Origin: Ophiosphaerella korrae
Lineage: Eukaryota > Ascomycota > Dothideomycetes > Pleosporales > Phaeosphaeriaceae
Length of the DNA stretch: 64,000 bases
Assembly (NCBI GenBank): GCA_028456385.1
Contig: JALNQF010000045.1
Location: forward strand, 186,001-250,000
Reading direction: 5' to 3'
How positions within the stretch are numbered: position 1 is the stretch's first letter; each line of letters starts with the position of its first letter. The translations under genes were made by a program, and so were the position numbers. The notes under the pieces were generated by a model, which was not told where the DNA came from, did no database searches, and was given only the letters and a program-made list of their open reading frames with translations. Of the stretch, positions 22,402-34,217 are shown piece after piece.

Positions 22402-25314
22402 AGCCGCCGAGGTGCCGGAGTTGGTCGGGGGTGGTGCAGGTAAGTTTAGAGTGGAATGATGCGGCTGACGGGGTCCGGACAGCTGATGCAGGGCAGGGCA
22501 GGGTAAGGTGAGAAGCAGGCACTCGGTGCACCGAGGAAGTGTGTATATCGGATTGAGAGATTGTGTGAAGAGCAGGCGCGTTTGCTTCGTCAGACGCCTC
22601 AGGCTCGCTCGGGGCAGAGACGGGGCGGCGCTTCTCCAAAAAAAAAATAAGTGCTGTCGCTGTGTGGACAGATGGTGGAATGCGATAGGACCCCACTTGA
22701 CGGCCGTGCCTATGGTGATATTGCGTTACACGGACGGGGGCGGGCGGCGCCAGCGATATGCGGCCAATATTCCCAGTTTCAGATGTGGGCGCTGCGAACA
22801 GAACGAAATGGCAAGGCGGGTGAGATTGTGTGAGATGTGTTGCAGCAATAGCAGCAGCAACAACAAAAGCAGTAGCAGCAGGTACAATTGCAGCACAGTA
22901 ACTTTTTATTATTGTCTTGGGCGCAGGGCAGCCTGGCACGCGGCTTCTGGGTCAGCCGGACGCTTGACAGCCCAGTTTGGAGAGGGGGCCAACGTGATCA
23001 CTGATAAGTCGACCCCCGGCGAACTCCCCTCACGGCCAGGTACCGCATCCATTGTGGCTGGCTCTGGCATTGCTACAAGAGGCTGTGCCCGCACGTGTGT
23101 CGTGAGGCCACCAGCCACCTTTTGGCAGCGCTGACGCCCTTCCTCCTGCTGCCACGACCAAATATCCAGGCACGTTTTGTGCGTGTTCCTGGCGCCACGC
23201 AAGTATCGCGAGGACTAAGCGTAGCTGCGCGAGGGCCTCCCCGCTTGTGTCATTCGAGGGTAAAGTGAGGTCGATACAGTCCAGCGCCGCATTAGGGCAA
23301 ACCGATCTGCTCTGCCGCCGTGCTTGGCCCAGTTCGCGCGGATCCAAGACCACTGGGACCCGAGCGCTTGTTCGGCTTCTGCGACGCGCAGGCGATGATC
23401 GCTGCGGTACTCCGTAGTCTACCGTTGTTCAGGAAGGCAACCTCATGGCGTTGCTGTCGCCTGGATAGCTGCTTGTTGCGCCAGATCTTCACATCCTGGT
23501 GCGCGTGCGTCGCATGGCTCACATTTCCACAAATCATGCCTGCCAAACAGTGTGCTTGGCGTAATCGAGCGATCTGTCTGGCGCAACCGTCTGTGCATTT
23601 CGCCAGCCGGTCCAATACGCTCTCGCCCACGACGCCTCGTCCTGCTCGCCCTATTTGCTGGTGCGGCATCCACGGTGCAAACGACACATGACACTTGTTG
23701 TCCAACAGCCGCTCGACGCTGCAAGTCATGTCTGGGCCTTTTGATGCCCACTGATCGACGCGGTCGAGATCGCCTCATAGCAATGGGCCGTTGGCTATTG
23801 CGGCCCTGCAACACGGCATTTCCATCATGGTATTGTCCCTGTCCTCCACTGGGCAGACAGTGAATGCCCCTGTGCAGAAGGGACTGTGCAATAACGCCGT
23901 CTACTATTTGTGTAGGCCTGCCTCTCCGACACTAGGGAGTACCGTGGGTTTGCCCTCATCTGCGGGCGCTGAGGGGTTCAATCTGCGCCTTCCCTTTGGG
24001 GATTCCCGCAGCTCTGGGTGGCTTCGATTGACAGACCCTTCGATCAGGGTAGTGGCGCCACAATCTCTGTTCGTATCCCTCCACAGTGAAGGATGGCATT
24101 TCATATCGAAAATCATCCTACTTCGTGTTGGTCGGGACGTAGTCGGACAAACTCGATAGTTGCTTCATCATACCCCGCTTCGTGCCAGGTTATGTCTGCA
24201 CGAGCAATTGTATTGTGTCCTTGAAACTTACCCGCCAAATCCACTTTGGATTTCAGCTAGAACGATTACACGCGAAGCCAGTTTCATCCCCACAAAGTGA
24301 CGTCAGAAGTGGTCCACACTATGAGGTGAGATAATAAAAAAATGCCGCGACCAGCTCACCATGGTGGCTTTGTTGCGCTATAATGCCCGGAAGTACCGCA
24401 TGGTAGTGTCAAATCGTAAGTATGACATTTGGATAACGCCTTCCAAATAGTAAACTGGTCGGCCTTGGTATTGATAAATATGCAATAGCATTGCCCCAGA
24501 AAGGCCGCCCCGGAATCCGCACCATGGCCCTGTTTCAGGTAACCTGGAAGTTTTGGAACATTCCCAAAACTGTTGAGCCTCAGCCGTGTTGGAGACTCAA
24601 TAAGCAACGGAAGTTTGTGCTTGTGTCATAAGATGTTCTATTTTATCAATAGTGATGAGTACACAACTTCGTCGACGTTCCGTGCTCAGATCCAGAGTCC
24701 AGATATCTAGCAGCCCGCAGCTGTCGGCAATATCGGCTTGGAAGCAAAATCTCGCGACCTTTTCTGTCCTCTTGCACTTGATATGGTTTACTTGTTCTTC
24801 TTCGTTGGGGATTGAATGTTTCTGGCTGGTTCCCTCCGCCCACTCAACGCTTGTTGCTCACAGCATCACGCAGTTGGGAAACCAGAAGCGCAGCGATCTC
24901 ATTAATATGAATATATCGCACGTTAGCCATGCCAGTAAATAGCTCACATCAAGTTAGCCAAAATGGTCAATTCTGCGGGCAGAAATTCCTTAGATATGAT
25001 ATGTGTAGACTCTGATGGCTGATGAGGCTGAAGTTGTAAGCTCAGCTAATAGGAATCGTTGAAGCGATCGTTACTCAATTAGGTAAGCTAGTATTCTCAT
25101 CACGTGCTGTGGCTTCGTCACCGTCACCGCAACCCGTTCGTCAAGCATCTGCCTGCGCGAACGAGCTCTCAGCAAACCTCCACTGTCGCCAATACAATCC
25201 AGCTATCTATCGTTAAGCCTTTGCAAGTGTCCTGATCGCTATCCAACCTACGGCTATCTCCAAGCGCCTTATCCACCACCACACGCTCAGCGCTTCATCG
25301 CCCACACCCAAGCA
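22402..25314. other. Intergenic between C2H2 gene and Rab GTPase
   Basis: About 2.9 kb. Open frames occur on both strands at 22.5-24.2 kb because the DNA is GC-rich there, and none has family features. CAG/CAA-rich repeats lie near 22,840-22,900. A CACGTG box lies near 25,102, about 210 bases before the Rab start. No gene called. Confidence 0.4.
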
Positions 25315-26182
25315 ATGGCAGACACTTCGGCGCAACCGAAGCCGAGCAGTAGCGTAAAGCTGGTTCTGCTCGGTGAAGCAGCCGTTGGAAAGGTAGGCTG
25401 CTGTGAAAGCCCAACTCTAGCAACTAGGTGCTGACTTGACCGCAGTCTTCACTTGTCATGCGCTTTGTCAACAATGACTTCCAGGAAAACAAGGAGCCCA
25501 CAATAGGAGGTGTGTAGGAACCAATACGATCTATGTCTTGTATCCAAGACATTGGTCATTCTACATGAGAGAGTTGCTGACTGGATTCATAGCTGCATTC
25601 CTTACACAGAAATGCAACTTGCCAACCCGAACCATCAAGTTCGAGATTTGGGACACGGCTGGCCAGGAGCGTTTTGCCTCGCTAGCCCCCATGTACTACC
25701 GCAATGCTCAAGCCGCACTCGTTGTCTACGACATCACCAAGCCGTCTTCCCTCACAAAAGCACAGCACTGGGTCGCTGAGCTGCACCGCCAAGCATCACC
25801 TGGAATCGTTATTGCGCTTGTCGGCAACAAATACGATCTGGCAACTACTGGAGGCGAGGAGATTTCAGAAGATGCAGATGCAGCCCCTGAAGGCGAGGGC
25901 GAGAACGCCACGGAAGAGGATGGTGCAGATGCACGGAGAGTCCCAATAAAGACTGCGAAAGCATACGCGGACGAAGAGAGCCTCCTCTTCTTCGAGACGA
26001 GCGCAAAAACGGGGCAAAATGTGGCAGAAGTATTCACAGCTATCGCAAACGCGATCCCAGAGACCAGTTTGAAGGGCCCGAGGGGCGGAGCAGGCCAGAC
26101 CAACTTGGGCAGGCAAGAGGATGCGCGTGTGAATTTGGGCAGTGCCAGGGCAGAAGGTGCTAAGGAGGGCTGCGCATGTTGA
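25315..26182 (+). CDS. Rab5/Ypt5-type small GTPase
   Basis: Three exons, 243 residues: 25315-25392, 25446-25509 and 25593-26182. GTPase motifs: G1 LLGEAAVGKSS (about 18-28, split by the first intron), switch I EPTIGAAFLTQ, G3 WDTAGQERF, G4 GNKYDL and G5 ETSAKTG. MYYRNAQAALVVYDIT is a Rab-family signature. It ends in CAC, a double geranylgeranylation signal. An acidic insert (about 160-185, EDADAAPEGEGE and following) lies after G4, as in fungal Ypt5/Vps21 proteins. It controls early endosome fusion on endosomal membranes. All motifs intact; single-copy housekeeping gene expected. Confidence 0.95.
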
Positions 26183-26859
26183 GCTTTCGAGATCGCGTGA
26201 GAACATACTAGGTTGGACATGGGGTTTGAGCGTCATCTCTGTAGGGCGTTGGCTGCGCATAGTAATCAGCAATACCATATCGTAACATAGCGCCTCCCGT
26301 TCTCGGACTCTCTTGAAAACAATACTCGAGTACGTACCATTTCCTATTTCGTTTACCGAAGACTAATTCACCACATCTGGCTTCATGCCCCGGAACACAG
26401 CCTTGTTCGCCCAACACATCGTCTTTCGTGTTCCGACATCACGAGCCTCAGGCCGAACGTCCCATTGGTCAGTTTCCTACCAAGTGAAGCAACCATGCTT
26501 GGTACCTCTTCCGTCCATCCGTCGAGTGAAGATAACTATCAACACGTAGAGAACGATGTCTAATATGTTCTTTGTTTTCAATAGTGCGCTGTGCCTGGAG
26601 GCGAACCTGCCAACAATACGAGCGGGTCATGATTTGTGAACCAAGACTCAGAATCGACCAAGCGAATCTGCCTCATAGCCAAGCGCAGCCGGTTATGGCT
26701 TGCCTAATCTCGGACGAGTGGGCTTTACGGACGTACTTATAGTAACGAGATGCCATAAAGACTAACGGGCTATCCATCTCATCTGTTTATTTTTGCACAA
26801 TGCTCATATTAACCTGTGTATGCATATTCGCATACTGATATCGAAACACCACAGCCACA
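26183..26859. other. Intergenic
   Basis: About 680 bases between the Rab gene and the next plus-strand gene. No feature recognised. Confidence 0.4.
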
Positions 26860-27703
26860 ATGAGTAACTACTCAAGTATGGCATTTCTTGATCATGATAT
26901 AACCCAAGAGAAACTCACAACTCATAGCTAATTGTACGGAATACATTGGCCCGCGACCAATTGAAAGTGCTCTCATCAGCGCATGTCAAACCGCTGCCAA
27001 CACCAGCTTCTGCTGGCCACCAAACGGCACCCGAATCTGCGTCCCATCAAGAAGCATAAACTTTTTTTGGTCTCAGTCATACTACGGCGCCGATTCCAAA
27101 CTTCAAATCGAAACCGATCTCACCTCACCCTACCTATACTTCCGAAATAACACCGGCAACCAGACCCGTTTATTTTCGCAATCCTTGTTCCAGCGCGAAG
27201 CGGAGTCGATCCCCGGTACCGCAAATGAGAAAAGCCTGAAGGTGTATATGCGAGAGCGCAGATTTAACTTGGGCGTTTCGTCGACAAATTTTCAGTTGTA
27301 TACAGGCCCGACGTTGATCTTGGTCAAGACGGCGGATTTCACGACGAGTCCCACATCGTCGTATACGTATAGGCCCAAAAACAGCAGCTATAACAATCGC
27401 AATTCACCTCATCTAGATCCTGGCGCTATTATGGGAATCGTTTTTGGATCGATTGTGGCGTTTGTATTGTTTTTGTATTGCTGTTGTTACAAATGTTGTA
27501 GGAATGCTAACGGAGCAAGAGCGACGGCGGGAAGGAAGATTGACATCGCTGAACAGACAAGAATGATGGATGAAGGCGCTGATATAATGGCGCAGCGCCC
27601 GAGTGGAGGGGTGGGAAGCGCAAGGCGTGATAGTGTTGAGAGGGCGGGCGAGGCGGGCGTTGGTGCACAGGCAAGTGACCCGCCACCACCGTACACACGT
27701 TGA
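26860..27703 (+). CDS. Single-pass membrane protein with extracellular N-terminal domain, unknown function
   Basis: Two exons, 263 residues: 26860-26875 and 26928-27703, intron with GTATGG donor and CATAG acceptor. The ATG at 26860 gives MSNYSTNCTEYIG; the long frame alone has no upstream ATG. The N-terminal about 165 residues carry several Cys (NCTEY, SACQ, FCWPPNGTRICVPS) and Asn-glycosylation sites, as in a secreted or luminal domain. One membrane segment, GAIMGIVFGSIVAFVLFLY (about 172-190), is followed by a Cys cluster (CCCYKCC, possibly palmitoylated) and a tail ending DPPPPYTR, a PPxY-like motif. No clear signal peptide at the very N-terminus. Not a family I can name; fungal wall-sensor or receptor-like layout. 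Function unknown. Confidence 0.7.
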
Positions 27704-28551
27704 AGCGACTAGCATACGCAACGCTCCCTACACATATACAACCTATGTTGGACGTCTTGGTCGCAATCTACTACGCCGGTAGTTGGACTCTAGAACCGTT
27801 GTATCTTGGCTCCTGTTCCTGAAGGCCGAGAAAATCGATGTGGTCGATGGCCACCATCCGCGACGCCAACAACTCGAGCTGATTCCTTCGGTGTGGCCTT
27901 GGATCTCTCAAGGGGTTCGTGGAAGACTATGACATCTGTCACTTTGGTCAAACGTTTGAGATACCAACGACGTCTTAGAACATTGCAGTCCACTTCATCT
28001 AAACTTGAAGTTACAACGAGCGCCCTTATGTCAGTTACCGGAACCATTCCAGAGCAAAGTTTTCATCGGCGGCGACGATTCGCCTCCTAAGAGGGGTTTC
28101 AATGCTTTCAGGTTTAGACATAACACTCTCTGAACTCTGGAAAGAAATGTAAGATATGAATGGCATTTATACACATATCAATAGAAAATATAGACGGGCA
28201 TTGTAGTTACTTGAATATTTTTTAGGTCATTTTCTTGGGTTTTCAATTTGTATAAATTTCTAGAACCTGACGATTTACGCTATCAATAGTGGATGTTGTT
28301 TGCATCTCTCATTGGCTGCACTGATTCGTCCATCCATGAGCTGAGCCATGCGCCCTTTCCCCCTTCTGTACCTACCACAAACCGCCCTTGGAATCTCATA
28401 CACTAACACTGACTCATCTTCACGTCTCTTCCATTTGAGTTAAATATCTAGCTGTTTGAGCCAATTCAATTCATAAACTTGGAAAAGGTCGAATCAATAT
28501 TACCCCGCCAAAATTGCGACCAAACAACTTTTTACGAACGGCTTGAAAGGC
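27704..28551. other. Intergenic upstream of TPT1-like gene
   Basis: About 850 bases. An open frame of 94 codons at 27806-28090 has no family features. No gene called. Confidence 0.4.
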
Positions 28552-29644
28552 ATGGCAAGAGGTGGTCGCGGTGGCGGAAGTCGGAATCCTGCAAATCAAC
28601 CTCGAGAAGTGCAGGTTTCGAGAAAAGTCAGTTGGTTACTCAGGCATGGTGCGGGTTCAGAGGGCCTGAAATTAGGCAAGGGTGGCTATGTCAACGTGCA
28701 GGATGTGGTAAGTTTGCAATCAGCCTCATTTTTGACTTTCAGCCTCAGTGGCTTGATTGAACGGTAGTATAACGGATGGCATATCAGTCCGGCCTACCAA
28801 CAAAATAATTATTTCAAAACAGACCTCACCTTATTCTAACATCCTCCAGCTCAACACGCGCGCCCTCAAGTCCCTCCAAATAACATTCCCAGAACTTCGC
28901 GATACAGTCACCAACAACGACAAACAGCGCTTCTCAATGATTCTCGCTTCATCACTTGATAAAGCTGAAGATATGCAAACCATCCCAGAATCTGACAACC
29001 CATCAGACTACCTCATCCGCGCCAACCAAGGCCATTCCATCAAAGTCGACGTCGAAGGCCTCCTCACGCCCATTACGGTGGAAGCTGGAAACGTGCCCTC
29101 GATTGTTGTTCATGGAACCGACGAGTCCGCCTGGCGTTTGATCATTAAGAGCGGCGGCCTACGACGCATGGGTAGAAATCACATGCACTTTGCATCCGGT
29201 CTACCTGCGGGCTTCACACCACTTGCCACGAATGAGGCTACCGAGGGAGAAAAGGCCGCCGCCGTCATCTCTGGAATGCGCAGAAATTCTACCGTACTCA
29301 TCTACATTGATATTCAAGCCGCACTAAATGCAGGCTTCAAGTTCTATATAAGCGAGAATGGCGTTGTATTGAGTGAGGGAAATGATAAGGGGCTGCTGCC
29401 GTATGAGTTTTTCAAAAGAGTGGAAAATAGGACCATGGGTGGTGGTGGGGTGTTGATGAGTGATGGGAAGTTACCGGATGGCGTGGTTGTCAATGTTGAG
29501 GAGTGGGAAAAGGAGGCTGGGATTGGAGAGGGAAAGGGAAAGAGGGGTGCACGAGGTGGTAAAGGAGGGAGAGGGGGTGGACGCGGTGGAAGTGGTAAGG
29601 CGAGGGTTAATGATGACTCGAGGGATATGTTTGCAGATGTGTAA
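28552..29644 (+). CDS. tRNA 2'-phosphotransferase, TPT1/KptA family
   Basis: Two exons, 316 residues: 28552-28707 and 28850-29644, intron of 142 nt. Start MARGGRGGGSRNPAN. Family motifs: SRKVSWLLRHGA (about 26-37), GGYVNVQDVLNTRALKS across the intron, YLIRANQGHSIKVD, PSIVVHGTDESAW, GLRRMGRNHMHFA and the NAD-site region ISGMRRNSTVLIYIDI. The enzyme removes the splice-junction 2'-phosphate left on tRNA by the fungal ligase, transferring it to NAD+. It fits a genome with intron-containing tRNAs such as the tRNA-Lys at 19 kb. Both ends are Arg/Gly-rich (the C-terminus has GGKGGRGGGRGG), likely RNA-binding tails. Confidence 0.93.
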
Positions 29645-29981
29645 GTGGTGGTAGATAGTTGAGGGAGAATACTATTGTAATAGGAAAATGTGTTCGTCTT
29701 TGATCAGAGCAACTCTGCCCACGGAAGACGAAGCTTCCAAGTCAATAACAGCACCCCCAACTCCAGAGACCTTCTATCTCAAGTAATGATGGAATTACCA
29801 GCCCCAATTACAAAAAATCTCAGCATCCGAGAATTCCCCGCATCTCTTCCCCACATACTGCCCACATCCGAAGACCAAGCTATCTCATCCCGTCATTCTC
29901 CCTAACTACCCAACCAACGTTTCTTCCTCTCATCCTCACCAAAACCTCCAACTCTATTATTCACCCTCCACGACCACCAAA
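29645..29981. other. Intergenic
   Basis: About 340 bases between two plus-strand genes; C/T-rich near 29,860-29,970, consistent with a promoter of the next gene. Nothing else seen. Confidence 0.4.
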
Positions 29982-30503
29982 ATGACCGCCTACAAATCAG
30001 AATACCCCAAACTCGACCTCGACCCAGCCTACAAATCCTTCTTCGAAGACTTCTACGCCACATCCGACACGCCCGACGCCCACACGCTCTACACAAAATA
30101 CTTCACCCCAGACGCCACACTAATCATGGCGTCCAAAACCGCCAAGGGCACAGACGGTACGTGTGACCATGGCCAATCTATACAGACACTGATGCGTGAA
30201 TTCAAGAAATCCTGGCGCTGCGCACATCAATGTGGGAAAAAGTGGCGTCGCGGAAGCACGATGTGTTCAAGATATTCCCGTTTGGGTCGTGGGCGGACGA
30301 CGTGATGTTGCATGGGACGGTGCGATATGAGCTGAAGAGTGGGGGAGAGAGTGGGCTGGATTGGGCGGCTCGGGCACATTTGGTCAAGGAGGATGGGAAG
30401 GTCAAGATGGATTTTTATCAGGTGTATTTGGTGAGTTGGTGCAAAGGGGGCTTGGAGTTGGTGCTAATGTATTGAGTAGGATACTGGGGCGATGGCGAAG
30501 TAG
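29982..30503 (+). CDS. SnoaL/NTF2-like fold protein
   Basis: Three exons, 140 residues: 29982-30156, 30207-30430 and 30480-30503. The last exon adds only DTGAMAK. Sequence features: SEYPKLDLDPAYKSFFEDFY, YFTPDATLIMASKTAKG, ILALRTSMWEKVASRKHDV, FPFGSWADDVMLHGTVRYEL and the sheet AARAHLVKEDGKVKMDFYQVYL. This pattern is typical of the fungal SnoaL-like group (cone-shaped NTF2 fold), which includes cyclases, hydrolases and non-enzymatic members. No substrate can be assigned. Intact. Confidence 0.8.
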
Positions 30504-30793
30504 TGTTGGCTGGGGCAGGCGGGATGAGATGGGAAGGGATTGAAGTGGAGCAAGCTGGTAAACAGGTGAAGCGAGGTTGAATGCAAGCAGCTGTATTGGT
30601 GTTGTGTGTGTGGTGATAGAGTAGAGGATAGATGGGTAGATAGGGCTGGACATGGCGTCAGAGGCTCGAGCGCGTCCCCTTCGGCATCCCAGAACTTCGT
30701 TTCCAGCACACGCACGCCTCCATCCTACGCATCCCACCCAAACGACTCAATGCCCTCCGACGAGCGCTAGCACCCCCCGCCTCTTCACCACAA

Positions 30794-33607
30794 ATGCACA
30801 AGGCCGTCCAGCTCGCCCTCCACAATGCAGATAAATACCGCCAATTCGTCGCCCCGCTGCTGTTTACCGTCTTCGGCTACACGGCAAACATGCACGCGCC
30901 CGTCCAGCATTCGCTCCTCATAACGGCTGTGTCCTGGGCTATTGTATGGCTGCCTGCCCTCTTCAAAGTTGGGCTGTGGGCGAATACGAGTAGAAAGAGG
31001 AGGAATGCGAGTGGGCTTGCGGGCGCCTTTCTTGCCTTTGCTCTCGTCTGTGACAGGGCGGCATGCGACAAGGAAGGCACATGGGCAACGAAGGTGACCG
31101 TGATGCTGTTACTCTCTTAAAAGTGACCACATTGCTGATGCTGAGCCAGAGCCTGCTTCCGCTCTTCATTTTCCTCGTCTCCAGCAACGAGCTTCTTCCC
31201 AAGCTCACCGCCTTGCCCTCCCACCATGTTCACGACGACGCCGCAAAAGAAAGCCCCTCCTCATCCGAATCGCTGTTCGGGAACGGTTCTTTTCGTCTTA
31301 TAGTTGTGGTTACGGTCTCTGCAGCCGCGGTTCTGGCCATCTACGCTGTGCCATCCACCTCTGCGCTGGGCGTCAGCAGCGCCTTCTTCGCAGCAACTGG
31401 CCTGGTGCTGTTTGAGAGAGCAGCAAGGAGTTTCGAAGACGACGAGCAACAATTGGCCGCCTTGAGAGATGTCGCATTTACTATCATGGTTATTTGCGGG
31501 TTGGCTTCGGTTGTCGTGGAACCGTCTATGCATGGCGCAGTTTCTTGGGAGCCTGTATCTGCATATATGGACAAGGACTGGAAGACGGCGCATGACTTCG
31601 GAGTTATACAACGCATCCTATGGATGGTTCCGGTCCAGGGTCTAATAAATAGCCTCATGTTCGTCCTAGTATGTTGTTTCTGATTGTACCCCCCGAACAC
31701 AATATCGTACTAATTTTCTATAGCTTTCTCAGCACGGGGCTACACACACCTCCCTTCTCACCTTGTTCGCGTGTATATGTGCCAAACTTCAGCTTTCGCC
31801 TTCCTTTTCAAATGTCTGTTTCAGTATCATCTATACCTTGGCCGCGTTTTCATACATGTTCAACGCATCGGCTTCCACCTTGTCCGTTGACAAACGGACT
31901 TCATTGCGCATTGTCAGACGCATTACCTTTGGCGCCACGGTGTTTTCTATTGCCTTACTTCTTCTCCGATATGCCTATGGCGTGCACCGTCACCGAAATT
32001 TGGCAAACTCCCCTCTTCCCATTCTCTCCCCGCCTTCACCATTTCAGCCTATACCTATTGATCTCAGCAAAGGCCACCCGGCTGCTCAGCTGGTCAGCAC
32101 TGCAGAGGCAGAATTTCAACATGTACTTGACCGCCAATCGAAGACTCTAGCGCAGGCTGTCGGCGAGTACCGCCGCAGGTATGGCATTGCACCACCACCA
32201 CATTTTGACAAATGGTATGAATTCGCCGTCCGGAACGACGTGGTTATGATTGATGAGTATGATACAATTTACGAAATGTTGATGCCATTCTGGGCATTGA
32301 AGCCCTCGACCATTCGTTCACGCATCACGCGGGAATTGGGTGGTGAAGATAGTGCTCTGCTTGGAGTATCCATTCGCAATGGCGAAGTGGCCAATGTGGA
32401 AAAGGGAGATGAGTGGCAACAACAAGCTACTACTGGCATGCTGTCAAAGTTTGTGCAATATTTGCCAGATATGGACCTTGGCTTCAACATACACGACGAG
32501 CCACGGGTGGTAGTACCGGAGAATCTCATGTCTTCTATGGTTAACAAAGCACGAAATGAGATCTTGCCGCGCGTTGCGCAAGCCTCGTCTCTACGTAACA
32601 CATTCTCAGCACGTCCTGACGATATGAATGACGGCAAGAGTTTTGTGGAAACGTACGTATCTAGGTTTAACAGATTTGCTCACCAGCAGACATGGACTCA
32701 CTCTCGCCTCTCATGCCCCGCCGATAGCCAGTCACAGACTTTCGAAGACTTTGCTCAAGACAATCTCACGGCCTACGCTGCCAGCCCACTCAATTATGTC
32801 TACAACACGACTGCCTTTTCTGACATCTGCATCTCGCCCTCGCTCTCGTCCACTTTTGGCTTCTTTGAGCGCCCTAATGCCTTCAATATCATTCACGAGC
32901 TAACGCCCGTCTTCTCACAATCCAAAATATCCAGCTTCCAAGACATACTCTACCCTAGCCCATGGTACTGGGTTGGAAAAGTCACCTACGACCCTACCCA
33001 CGACACAACCTGGGACAATAAAACAAATGCCCTCTACTGGCGCGGCTCCACCACCGGCGGCTTCTCCCGCAACGGCGGCTGGCGCCGCCAACACCGCCAA
33101 CACATCGTTCAACGCCTCAACGCCCCCGACAAAGCACAAATCGTCTCCTCATCCGCCCTCCAAACCATCGACCGCCGCTCCCTCAAACACCTCATCGACG
33201 TTCACTTCTCCCACATCGGCCAATGCGACCCGGGCGACTGCGACGCTCAACGCGAATTCTTCCACGTCACCGACCGCGCCCCCACCGAGGACGCGTGGTT
33301 CTTCAAACACCTGCTCGATATGGACGGCAACGCTTTTTCAGGCCGTTTCTACGCTTTCCTGGCGTCGCGCAGTCTTACGTTCAAGATGGCGGTTTTTCGC
33401 GAGTGGCATGCTGAGTGGCTTAAGCCTTGGGTCCATTTTGTGCCGCTTTCGTTGCTGGGCGACGAACATCTTGATTTGGTTAATTGGTTTGGTGGCGAGG
33501 GGGAAGGGGTGGCGAGGAAGGTCGCCGAGCGGAGTACGGAGTGGCATGGGAGGGTGTTGAGGAATGTGGATTTTGAGGCGTGGTTTTTTAGGTGTTTGCT
33601 TGAGTGA
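30794..33607 (+). CDS. GT90 (CAP10-like) glycosyltransferase with polytopic N-terminal module
   Basis: Three exons give about 900 residues: 30794-31093, 31150-31668 and 31724-33607. The second intron (GTATGT ... CTATAG) is clear. The first is weaker (GTGACC donor); a donor at 31046 also keeps the frame. The N-terminal about 330 residues have several membrane segments (for example FRLIVVVTVSAAAVLAIYAV and LIVVV- or LFACICA-type stretches). A lumenal GT90 domain follows: AQAVGEYRRRYGIAPPPHFDKWYEFA, YWRGSTTGG, RRQHRQHIVQRLN, DMDGNAFSGRFYAFLASRS and VHFVPL. The family transfers xylose, glucose or related sugars to glycans in the Golgi. The membrane module and the catalytic domain could be mistaken for two genes, but the splice joins them in frame. 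Confidence 0.85.
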
Positions 33608-34217
33608 GTGCTTCCTTCCCTTATTTCTTTTTTTTTTTTTTATCCTAGTATATGAGTGGGAAGGGTTTGTGTAGGTATAGCGCTAATAGTGTGTAGGTAT
33701 GCGAGGGTTGTGGATGATCGGAGGGAGGAGATTGGGTTTTCGGGCCCGTGATTTGGGGACAGGTAATTGATTGGATATGCGTGGTTGAGCTATTAGACTT
33801 TTTTGAATACATTGGATGGACTTGGGGAATTGAGATCCTGTGATTGTGATGTTTATGCAATTTGAAGATGTGGTTTGGGCGTTTTTTGTGGTACTGGTAA
33901 TTTTTACTTTTATGAGTACGAAGAAAAACGTTTTCCCTCTAAATACACTAATCTAGAGTGCTTGATGTAAAAAGCGTACTAATTAATCATTTCCCAGCTT
34001 TCATACGACAGCCTTTCACTCAACTTCGTTCCGTGTCTATGGCTTGCCGCACTAGTCCACCTCTGACAACAGCACCAGGTGCCCAGTAAGGTTCACTGAA
34101 TCTGCAAATAAGTCGCACGTGACACGCTAAGGCTCCACCGCAAGTCTATGACTGTGCCCGCTTTCTTACCATTACTCACCCTACCTGCTCAAACCCAACA
34201 CTCAGCACTATGACAGT
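33608..34217. other. Intergenic
   Basis: About 610 bases; T-run at 33,627-33,640 just after the GT90 stop. No gene recognised. Confidence 0.4.

Noticed and set aside
22508..24159. Several overlapping frames on both strands
   Set aside because: GC-rich DNA gives long frames by chance; none has family motifs and they contradict each other.
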